A DNA stretch of 5,880 nt from positions 1 to 5,880 of the forward strand of contig CADBQJ010000114.1 in the NCBI GenBank assembly GCA_902796785.1. The letters are read 5' to 3'. This document shows positions 1-5,632 of the stretch, piece by piece. Positions within the stretch are counted from its first letter, which is position 1, and each line of letters starts with the position of its first letter. Origin of the DNA: Fibrobacter succinogenes (lineage in GTDB: Bacteria > Fibrobacterota > Fibrobacteria > Fibrobacterales > CADBQJ01). A model generated the notes under the pieces. The model had not been told where the DNA came from. It worked only from the letters and a program-made list of their open reading frames with translations, and searched no databases. A program made the translations under genes and the position numbers.

Positions 1-860
1 AGGTCGCGGCAGGAGCGGGCCGCCTCGCCGATGCCGAAGCCGGCGTCGAGGGCCGAGACGAGGTTCATCCCGCCGGCGCTGCGGCGCTCGTCGATCTGCG
101 CGGAGGCCAGCTTGAAGAGCGCCTGGCGCGGCGACGAGGCGGAGCGGAGCTCGAACATGCGGGCCAGGGCGTCGAACCATTCGCGCTCGTAGACTCCCCT
201 CTTCCGGTACATCATCGGGAGCGCCGCCAGGACGTAGCCGTCGTCGTCAGCGTCGGTCTGCGTGGAGCGCAGCGCGGCGTCGAAGGCGTCGGGGTCGTCG
301 GCGACCAGGGCCTCCTCGAGCGCGCGGTCCATCTGCACCACGCGCAGGATCCGCCCGCCGTCCTCCAGCGTGCGGTAGCCGTAGCGGTCGGTGCAGCGCC
401 AGGTCGCCTCCTCGATCTGGTCGTCGTGGAGAAGGGTGTACTCGAACCCCTGCTCCACCAGGACGGAGAGGAGGGAGTTCTCCCAGATGCCCGAGGGCAG
501 CCAGAAGCCGCGGGGGCGGGCCCCGGTCAGCTCCTCGAGCGCCTGCCGGTGCATCCGGATCTCCAGCTCGCGCATCGGCTTGGGGACGAAGGGCATCAGC
601 GGGTCGTGCCAGCCGCCGCCCAGCCACTCCACGCGGCCCTCCTCCGTGGCGACGCGAAGCTCCTTGAGCAGGCTCCCCTTGCGCTGGCGGGCCAGCTGGA
701 GCCACGTCCCGGAGAGGTAGAGCGTCAGCCGCGCCTGCGGGTTCTTCAGGATCTCCACGCAGCGCGAGAGGAAATGGGAGACGATCTCCTCGGCCGCGGG
801 GCGTTCGAGGCTGGGCTGCCAGTGGAGGGCGAGCACGACGGAGATCGAGGGTCTCTGCAT
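1..860 (-). CDS. GH57-like protein, N-terminal part, probably catalytically inactive
   Basis: The frame is open from an ATG at 860 to the left edge of the window (286 codons, no stop), so the C-terminus is missing. By eye the first 150 residues follow the N-terminal catalytic domain of family GH57 (4-alpha-glucanotransferase / alpha-amylase type): an ALHWQP stretch at residues 11-16 where the family has HxHQP, LYLSG at 47-51, GGWHDP at 82-87 where the family has GFYEP, GFWLPSGIW at 118-126 where the family has GVWLTERVW, and LLHDD at 143-147. The nucleophile Glu of the third motif is Ser123, and the DDGEKFG segment with the acid/base Asp is replaced by LPMMYRKRG at about 214-222. Alpha-amylase-like GH57 homologues lacking catalytic residues are known, so a non-hydrolytic glucan-binding or structural role is possible, but the function is not established. 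No signal peptide is seen, so it is probably cytoplasmic. The gene lies 39 bases after panC. The ribosome binding site is weak (AGAGAGT just before the ATG). Confidence 0.8.
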   Translation of the reverse strand, partial: MQRPSISVVLALHWQPSLERPAAEEIVSHFLSRCVEILKNPQARLTLYLSGTWLQLARQRKGSLLKELRVATEEGRVEWLGGGWHDPLMPFVPKPMRELEIRMHRQALEELTGARPRGFWLPSGIWENSLLSVLVEQGFEYTLLHDDQIEEATWRCTDRYGYRTLEDGGRILRVVQMDRALEEALVADDPDAFDAALRSTQTDADDDGYVLAALPMMYRKRGVYEREWFDALARMFELRSASSPRQALFKLASAQIDERRSAGGMNLVSALDAGFGIGEAARSCRD

Positions 861-899
861 ACTCTCTATTTTAAATCGGAATCGGCGGAAAAGGGCGTT

Positions 900-1748
900 T
901 TATCGCCGATTTTTCAGCTCGATGTTGTCGATGAGGCGCGTTTTCCCGAAAAAGGCGGCCACCAGGACGACGGCCTCCTCGTCGAGCGCCTTCAGCGGCA
1001 TCAGCGTCCGGCAGGAGGCGATCTCGAGGTACTGGATCTTCCCGCCGGCCTTTTCGATCGTCCGCTCCGCGTTCCGCTTGAGGAGCGCGACGCGGCGTTC
1101 GCCGGCCCGGAAGGACTTCTCCAGCGCCACGAGCGCCGCGCGGATCGCGGGGGCGCCCGCCCGTTCGGCCTCGGAGAGGTATTCGTTGCGCGAGGAGAGG
1201 GCCAGGCCGTCCTTTCCGCGGACGGTGGGGACCTTCACGATCCGGATCGGCCAGTTCAGGTCGCGGGTCATCTTCTCGATCAGCCAGGCCTGCTGCCAGT
1301 CCTTCTTGCCGAAGAAGGCGAAGTCGGGCTGGGCGGCGAAGAAGAGCTTGGCCACGACGGTCAGCGCGCCCGAAAAGTGGCCGGGACGGTACTGGCCGCA
1401 GTACATCGACTGGACCTTCGGGCTGACGATCATCGTCTGGTGGTCGGGCTCGTAGAAGGTCTCGGCCGTCGGCGCGAAGAGGAGGTCGACGCCGCACCCC
1501 TTCAGGAGCGCCGCGTCGCGGGCCAGGCGGCGGGGATAGCTCGCGAAGTCCTCGTTCGGGCCGAACTGCAGCGGGTTGACGAAGACCGAGACCACCACGA
1601 CGTCGCACTTGGCGCGCGCCTTGCGCACCAGGGTCAGGTGCCCTTCGTGGAGCGCCCCCATCGTGGGGACGAGGCCGACCGTCTTTCCGTTTTTCCGAAG
1701 TTTTCCGAGTTCGCGGCGCAGGGCGGCCACGGTGGAGACGCGTTTCAT
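900..1748 (-). CDS. panC: pantoate--beta-alanine ligase (pantothenate synthetase)
   Basis: A 282-residue protein of normal family length that joins pantoate and beta-alanine with ATP, via pantoyl-adenylate, to make pantothenate, the precursor of CoA. It acts in the cytoplasm. Visible motifs: VPTMGALHEGH at 27-37 with the HxGH nucleotide-binding signature, VVSVFVNPLQFGPNEDF, the CGQYRPGHFSG pantoate-binding segment, FFGKKDWQQ (family FGEKDxQQ, here with Lys for Glu), the KMSKS-like LALSSRNEYL, and the C-terminal GKTRLIDN. The start is the ATG at 1748, whose first bases overlap the stop of the upstream deoxynucleoside kinase as ATGA. There is no good Shine-Dalgarno sequence, so translation is probably coupled to the gene before it. 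The stop is TAA. The frame stays open upstream to about 3035, but that extension only shadows the kinase and folK. The identification is very secure. Confidence 0.98.
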   Translation of the reverse strand: MKRVSTVAALRRELGKLRKNGKTVGLVPTMGALHEGHLTLVRKARAKCDVVVVSVFVNPLQFGPNEDFASYPRRLARDAALLKGCGVDLLFAPTAETFYEPDHQTMIVSPKVQSMYCGQYRPGHFSGALTVVAKLFFAAQPDFAFFGKKDWQQAWLIEKMTRDLNWPIRIVKVPTVRGKDGLALSSRNEYLSEAERAGAPAIRAALVALEKSFRAGERRVALLKRNAERTIEKAGGKIQYLEIASCRTLMPLKALDEEAVVLVAAFFGKTRLIDNIELKNRR

Positions 1749-2401
1749 TGTTCGTTGCTCTGGGGAGTGAAGAGCGTGAGGCCGGCGGGGACGGAGGCGA
1801 TCCGCTCGAGCAGGTTCTCGAGGTCCGAGCCGTTCTTCACGAAGTCGATGTTGTTGGTGTTGACGATGAGCACCGGGCATTCCGCGTAGTGGAAGAAATG
1901 CTCGTTGTAGAGCTCGATGAGCTGCCGCAGGTAGTCGGGGTCGATGTCGCGCTCCATCTTGCGGGCCCGCTTGCGGATGCGCTGCATCAGCACCTCGACG
2001 CTCGCCTGCAGGTAGACGATGAAGTCGGGCCGGGCCACGTCGCGCGCCAGCACGTCGGCCACGCGCGTGTAGAGCGAGAGCTCCGCCTCGTCGAGGGTGG
2101 CGCTGGCGAAGATCCGGTCCTTGTCGAAGGTGTGGTCGGTCACCGTCAGCGGGAAGAAGAGGTCCTGCTGGTTCATCTGCTCCGCGAACTGCTTGTGGCG
2201 CGAAAGCAGGAAGAAGAGCTGGGTCTGGAAGGCGTATCCCCTGCGGTCCTGGTAGAACTTGTCGAGGAAGGGGTTCTTCTCGTACTGCTCCAGCATCAGC
2301 CGCCCGCCGCAGCGCTCGGCGACGATCTTGGCGAGGGTGCTCTTCCCCACGCCGATCACTCCCTCGATCGCGAGGTAGCGGATGTTCTGCGGGAACTCCA
2401 A
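1745..2401 (-). CDS. deoxynucleoside kinase (deoxyadenosine/deoxyguanosine kinase family)
   Basis: A 218-residue P-loop kinase that phosphorylates deoxynucleosides to 5'-monophosphates with ATP, a salvage step of dNTP supply. Evidence: IEGVIGVGKST at residues 12-22 (P-loop, with the family's leading IEG), an AFQTQLFFLLSRHKQ helix, a TDHTFDKDRIFA segment corresponding to the conserved D-R region, a lid with RIRKRARKMER followed by a YLRQLIELYNEHF helix, and a closing VNTNNIDFV strand with DLENLLERI. This pattern is that of the bacterial dAdo/dGuo kinase branch and not of thymidine or thymidylate kinase. Exact substrate preference cannot be read from the sequence. The start is TTG at 2401, chosen because GGAGGG lies 4 bases upstream and the P-loop domain begins immediately after it. 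The stop TGA overlaps the panC ATG. The gene is 9 bases downstream of folK. Such kinases are found adjacent or fused to folK in some bacteria. Confidence 0.93.
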   Translation of the reverse strand: MEFPQNIRYLAIEGVIGVGKSTLAKIVAERCGGRLMLEQYEKNPFLDKFYQDRRGYAFQTQLFFLLSRHKQFAEQMNQQDLFFPLTVTDHTFDKDRIFASATLDEAELSLYTRVADVLARDVARPDFIVYLQASVEVLMQRIRKRARKMERDIDPDYLRQLIELYNEHFFHYAECPVLIVNTNNIDFVKNGSDLENLLERIASVPAGLTLFTPQSNEQ

Positions 2402-2413
2402 CGAGCCCTCCTA
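2402..2413 (-). promoter_or_regulatory. strong ribosome binding site deciding the TTG start of the deoxynucleoside kinase
   Basis: On the minus strand GGAGGG (2411 to 2406) lies 4 bases before a TTG at 2401-2399. The first G of the site is also the last base of the folK stop codon TAG, so termination of folK places a ribosome on this site. No ATG or GTG with comparable spacing exists before the P-loop, which makes the TTG the best supported start. Confidence 0.75.
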
Positions 2414-2908
2414 GCCGATCTTCCGGATGACCGCGCCGGGGCCGGTTTCCTCGAGGGTCGCCAGGCGTTCGCCGGCGGTCCAGTTCCCCACGGGGTGGCG
2501 CCATTCGGGCAGCAGGTCGTTCAGGGGCTTGAGGACGAAGGGGCGGTTCCCCATCTCGGGATGGGGCAGGCGGAGCCCGTCTTCGTCGTAGACCATGCGG
2601 CCCAGGGCCAGCAGGTCGAGGTCGATTTCGCGGTCGGCCCACCGTTCCTCGACGGCCTTGCGGCCCACGAGGAGCTCGATGCCGCGGAGGATCTTCAGCA
2701 GGTCCTGCGGAGTCTCGCGGCAGGCGAAGTAGGCCACCTGGTTGAGGTAGGGGGCCTGCCCTTCGGTGAGGGCCTGGGTTTCGTAGACGGGGCTGAGGGC
2801 GAAGTCGGCGGGGAAGAGCTTGCGGAGACGGTCGGCGGCGGCCTTCAGGTAGGCTTCGCGGTCGCCGAGGTTGCTCCCCAGGCCCACAATGGCGAGTGTC
2901 AGTTTCAT
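2411..2908 (-). CDS. folK: 2-amino-4-hydroxy-6-hydroxymethyldihydropteridine pyrophosphokinase (HPPK)
   Basis: A 165-residue cytoplasmic enzyme that transfers pyrophosphate from ATP to 6-hydroxymethyl-7,8-dihydropterin, the step before dihydropteroate synthase in folate synthesis. Family features in order: VGLGSNLGDRE at about 8-18, SPVYET, a YLNQVAYF strand, LLKILRGIELLVGR, the WADREIDLDLLALG signature with the Asp pair that binds magnesium, LRLPHPEMGNRPFVLKPL, and LLPEWRHP near the end. Length is normal. The start is the ATG at 2908 (MKLTLAIVGLGSN); an in-frame start at 2971 would add 21 residues with no family similarity and extend across the AT-rich promoter-like stretch. An AGAGG sits 14 bases upstream, which is further than ideal. 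The stop is TAG, which matters for interpreting the TAG inside rho. It is the first gene of the minus-strand group. Confidence 0.97.
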   Translation of the reverse strand: MKLTLAIVGLGSNLGDREAYLKAAADRLRKLFPADFALSPVYETQALTEGQAPYLNQVAYFACRETPQDLLKILRGIELLVGRKAVEERWADREIDLDLLALGRMVYDEDGLRLPHPEMGNRPFVLKPLNDLLPEWRHPVGNWTAGERLATLEETGPGAVIRKIG

Positions 2909-2950
2909 GCAAGGAAATATAACCTCTTGGCGGATTTGTGCTATATTTTG
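2909..2950. promoter_or_regulatory. AT-rich divergent promoter region between folK and rho
   Basis: This stretch is markedly richer in A and T than the rest of the window and separates two divergent gene groups, so promoters for both are expected here. Sigma70-like -10 candidates are TATATT at 2942-2947 on the plus strand (towards rho) and a TTATATTT stretch at about 2922-2915 on the minus strand (towards folK). I do not find a convincing -35 box at 16-18 bases for either, so the location is better supported than any particular promoter. Confidence 0.45.
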
Positions 2951-2970
2951 GGCACGGGGATCCGAGAACA

Positions 2971-3033
2971 TTCCTCCCCCGCTTTCGATTCACCCCCAAA
3001 CCTCCCAAGCGCGCGCGTTTTCCGCTTTTCCGC
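2971..3033 (+). promoter_or_regulatory. C-rich, G-poor rut-like tract in the rho leader
   Basis: The transcript upstream of rho has a non-coding leader of roughly 150 bases. From 2971 to 3009 it contains about 20 C and only 3 G in 39 bases, in a genome where G and C are otherwise balanced, with many pyrimidine-C dinucleotides. It is followed by a tandem TTTTCCGC TTTTCCGC at 3018-3033. Rho binds unstructured C-rich, G-poor RNA through YC dinucleotides, and rho is autogenously attenuated in its leader in E. coli. The tract is therefore a plausible site for autoregulation. This is inferred from composition only. Confidence 0.4.
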
Positions 3034-3087
3034 ATTTGGCGAACGCGCCGCGAACCGGGCAGGGCTCCCCTTCACGTCCAGTTCATC

Positions 3088-3102
3088 AAGGAGCCGCTCT
3101 TG
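3088..3102 (+). promoter_or_regulatory. ribosome binding site deciding the TTG start of rho
   Basis: AAGGAG at 3088-3093 is followed after 6 bases by TTG at 3100-3102, in frame with rho. This is the best initiation signal in the region. Upstream in-frame start candidates, for example a GTG at 2938, lie in the promoter-like region, and the residues they would add look like non-coding translation. Confidence 0.8.
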
Positions 3103-4812
3103 AGCGACGAGACACTCCACAACGAAGAAACGGAAGAGTATTCCAACAGCAAGCCCTACGACGGCGTCTACTCGAACGACGCCGCCGCGGCCGAAAACGG
3201 CTCCGCCCCCGCCGAACGGGACGGCGAGGCCCGCTCCGAGGGCGAAGCGGCGCAGGACGGCGCCGAACGCCCCGCCGAGGAGGAAGGCGGCGAATCCGGC
3301 GACCGCCGCCAGCACGGCAAGTTCCGCGACCGCCGCAACCGCCGCGACCGCATGCGCGGCGAGGACCGCCAGGGCGACGCCCAGCGCGGCGACCGCCAGG
3401 ACCGCCAGGACCGCGGCGACAGGCAGAACAACCGCCAGGACCGCCGGAACGGCAAGTTCCGGAACCGCCGGTTCGGCCGCGACGGGATGCCCGACATCCA
3501 GCTCTCCGACGAGGACCTGCTCCAGGGGCCTCCGCCGGATCCGGAAAAGGTGGCCGAGGCCAAGGAACGGTGGCGCGCGCTGCGCGGCAAGAGCATCTAC
3601 GAGCTCCACGACCTGGCCTCCGAGCACGACATCCCCGACGCCCGCTACCTCCGCAAGCAGGCGCTGATGTACAAGATCCTCGAGGCGACCACCGGCGAGG
3701 ACCAGCCGATCTACGCCGAAGGGGTCCTCGAGGTGACCAAGGAGGGCTTCGGCTTCCTCCGCTCGGCCGAGCACTCCTACCTGGCCGGCCCCGACGACAT
3801 CTACATCGCCCCGGCGCTCATCAAGCGGTTCGACCTCCGCACCGGCGACACCATCGTCGGCACGGTCCGCACGCCCGGCGACAACGAGAAGTACTTCGCG
3901 CTCAAGGGGATCGACACCCTCAACTCCGAGGCCCCCTAGCTCCAGAAGAAGCGCGTCCAGTTCGACAACCTCACTCCCCTGCATCCCACGGAGCGGCTCA
4001 ACCTGGAATACGACCCCAAGGAGCTGAGCACGCGCATCATGAACCTCTTCACCCCCATTGGGAAGGGCCAGCGCGGCATCATCCTCGCCCCGCCCCGCAC
4101 CGGGAAGACGGTCCTGCTGCAGAACATCGCCAACGCCATCGCGCAGAACCACCCCGAGGTGACGCTGATGGTGCTGCTGATCGACGAACGCCCCGAGGAA
4201 GTGACCGACATGCAGCGCCACGTGAAGGGGCAGGTGCTCAGCTCCACCTTCGACGAACCCCCGGAACGGCACGTGCAGGTGGCCGACATGGTCATCGAAA
4301 AGGCCAAGCGCCTCGTGGAGCACGGCCGCGACGTGGTCATCCTGCTCGACTCGATCACCCGCCTGGCCCGCGCCAACAACGTGGTGATCCCCCACTCCGG
4401 CAAGATCCTCTCCGGCGGCGTGGACGCCATGGCCATGCAGCGCCCCAAGCGCTTCTTCGGCGCGGCGCGCAACATCGAGAACGGCGGCAGCCTCACCATC
4501 CTGGGCACCGCGCTGATCGACACCGGCAGCCGCATGGACGAGGTGATCTTCGAGGAGTTCAAGGGCACCGGCAACATGGAGCTCGTCCTCGACCGCCACA
4601 TCGCCGAAAAGCGCGTCTGGCCCGCCATCGACATCTTCAAGAGCGGCACCCGCAAGGAAGAGCTCCTGCTCGACGAGGACACGCTCAACAAGGTGTGGAT
4701 CCTGCGGCGGTTCCTGCAGGAGATGAACTCGCTCGAAATCATGGAATTCATGCGCGACAAGATGGCCAAGACCAGGAACACCGCGGAATTCCTCGCGCTG
4801 ATGAACAAGTAA
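3100..4812 (+). CDS. rho: transcription termination factor Rho, interrupted by an in-frame TAG at codon 280
   Basis: Rho is a hexameric RNA-dependent ATPase that binds C-rich RNA and ends transcription. With the internal TAG read as one residue the gene encodes 570 residues. Order: an acidic low-complexity segment at 1-67, an Arg/Asp-rich segment at 68-129 (about 22 Arg in 62 residues), the Rho N-terminal helical domain at about 148-195 ([15 protein letters not shown]), the OB-fold at about 203-275 with GFGFLR at 216-221 and [10 protein letters not shown], then the RecA-like ATPase with FDNLTPLHP, Walker A APPRTGKT at 330-337, VVILLD at 412-417, Q-loop [12 protein letters not shown] at 439-450, R-loop KGTGN at 488-492 and GTRKEE at 516-521. 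The stop lies at the domain junction, where relatives have Glu (PEN/PEK before the FxNLTPL segment). The two halves share one frame and show no other damage. As read, termination at TAG would give a 279-residue RNA-binding fragment with no ATPase. The final stop TAA is followed 12 bases later by proC. Confidence 0.95.
3364..3447 (+). repeat. short imperfect direct repeats encoding the Arg/Asp tract of Rho
   Basis: GACCGCCAGG recurs at 3364-3373 and 3391-3400, with an overlapping copy at 3400-3409, a partial one from 3409, and a related ACCGCCAGGACCGCC at 3431-3445. They encode DRQ/DR units of the disordered N-terminal extension. Such units could expand or contract by slippage without changing the frame when the unit is 9 bases. 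This lies within the coding sequence and is not an independent element. Confidence 0.6.
3937..3939 (+). other. in-frame amber codon inside rho
   Basis: The codons here read GAG GCC CCC TAG CTC CAG. The upstream part ends ...LNSEAP and the downstream part begins [14 protein letters not shown], matching the continuous segment around PENARNKILFENLTPL in E. coli Rho with the stop at the Glu position. One G-to-T change from GAG would create it. The codon before the stop is Pro, and C-terminal Pro before a stop is known in E. coli to slow termination. The stop is followed by C. Both could favour readthrough, but nothing in the sequence proves it. Confidence 0.9.
4018..4041 (+). promoter_or_regulatory. 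possible internal re-initiation site for the Rho ATPase half
   Basis: After the internal TAG the first in-frame ATG is at 4039 (codon 314, [13 protein letters not shown]). A consensus AAGGAG lies at 4018-4023, but 15 bases separate it from the ATG, longer than the usual 5-9. A product from here would have 257 residues and keep Walker A and everything after it, but lose the FDNLTPLHP segment. The AAGGAG also simply encodes Lys-Glu in the conserved frame, so it may be chance. Confidence 0.25.
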
Positions 4813-4824
4813 CCGGAGCACGTC

Positions 4825-5622
4825 ATGAAGAAGATCGCATTCGTCGGTGCCGGACAGATGGGCGGAGCCTTCCTGGAAGGGCTGGCCGCCGCCGGAAAAT
4901 TCGAACTCGCCTTCGTGGAGCCGAACGAGGCCCGCGCGAAGGAGCTCGCCGCGAAGTCGGGCGCGAAGGCGCTGCCCGACGCGAAGGCGGCCGTGGAGTT
5001 CGCCGAGGCCGTCGTCCTGGCGGTCAAGCCGCAGGTCTTCCCCGCCGTCGCCCCGGCCCTGGCCAAGGCGCTCGAGGGGACGAAGGGCAAGACGGTCGTC
5101 TCGCTGATGGCCGGCGTCAAGCGCTCGAAGCTGCGCGAAGCCCTGGGCGACGCCCCGACGCTGGTGCGCGTCATGCCCAACCTCCCGCTGACCGTCGGCG
5201 CGGGCGCCGTGGCCGTCGCCGAGGACGAAGTGCCCGCCGACGTGCTGAAGGCCGTCGTCGCCCTCTTCTCCGAAGTGGGCTCGGCCATGGCCGTCGCCGA
5301 ACGGCAGATGGACGCCGTGACCGGCCTTTCGGGCTCCGGCCCGGCCTGGGTCTTCCAGTTCGTGGAAGGGATGGCCGCCGGCGGCGTGCAGGCGGGGCTC
5401 TCCCGCGCCGTCGCCGAGGAGCTGGCCCTGGCCACCATCGAAGGCAGCGTGAAGATGCTCCGCAGGGGGCTCGGTTCCACGGGCGACCTGACCGCCAAGG
5501 TCTGCTCCCCCGCCGGGACCACCGTCTACGGGCTCAACGTCCTCGAAAAGGCCGGCTTCCGCGGCGCGCTGATGGACGCCGTCGTGGCGGCCGCCGAACG
5601 TTCCGCCGAGCTGGGCAAGTAG
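4825..5622 (+). CDS. proC: pyrroline-5-carboxylate reductase
   Basis: A 265-residue cytoplasmic enzyme that reduces 1-pyrroline-5-carboxylate to L-proline with NAD(P)H, the last step of proline synthesis. The N-terminal Rossmann fold starts at once with FVGAGQMG at residues 6-13. It is followed by AVVLAVKPQVF, a VVSLMAGV strand, LVRVMPNLPLTVGAGA at the domain junction, the DAVTGLSGSGPAW signature at about 163-175 with the substrate-binding loop, and the C-terminal SPAGTTVYGL at 228-237 (family usually SPGGTT), ending in the ERSAELGK helix typical of the family. The start is ATG with GGAG at 4815-4818, 6 bases upstream. The gene lies 12 bases after rho, so the two are probably cotranscribed. 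Its stop is TAG, at the expected end of the family, showing that TAG terminates in this genome. Confidence 0.97.
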   Translation: MKKIAFVGAGQMGGAFLEGLAAAGKFELAFVEPNEARAKELAAKSGAKALPDAKAAVEFAEAVVLAVKPQVFPAVAPALAKALEGTKGKTVVSLMAGVKRSKLREALGDAPTLVRVMPNLPLTVGAGAVAVAEDEVPADVLKAVVALFSEVGSAMAVAERQMDAVTGLSGSGPAWVFQFVEGMAAGGVQAGLSRAVAEELALATIEGSVKMLRRGLGSTGDLTAKVCSPAGTTVYGLNVLEKAGFRGALMDAVVAAAERSAELGK

Positions 5623-5632
5623 GTTCCCGCCG

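Noticed and set aside
861..899. A separate promoter or terminator between panC and the GH57-like gene
   Set aside because: A TAAAAT sequence is present on the minus strand, but there is no -35 partner at proper spacing and it is too close to the ATG; no stem followed by a T-run is visible either.
2909..2971. An N-terminal extension of FolK starting at 2971
   Set aside because: The extra 21 residues have no family similarity and cross the AT-rich promoter-like stretch; the ATG at 2908 begins directly at the conserved beta strand.
2971..3009. G-quadruplex on the minus strand opposite the C-rich leader
   Set aside because: Only three runs of three or more G are close enough and one loop is about 12 bases, so it does not meet a standard four-run pattern.
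900..3035. A 711-residue minus-strand protein ending in PanC
   Set aside because: Only the last 282 residues match a family. The upstream part is the out-of-frame shadow of the deoxynucleoside kinase and folK, with arginine- and proline-rich composition typical of GC-rich shadow frames.
3937..3939. Genome-wide reassignment of TAG to an amino acid
   Set aside because: folK ends in TAG (2413-2411) and proC ends in TAG (5620-5622), both exactly where the families normally end and immediately before the next gene, so TAG works as a stop here.
3931..3940. Frameshift in the run of five C before the internal stop of rho
   Set aside because: The conserved Rho sequence is in the same frame before and after the TAG, so no net frameshift is needed or helpful; a single substitution explains it.
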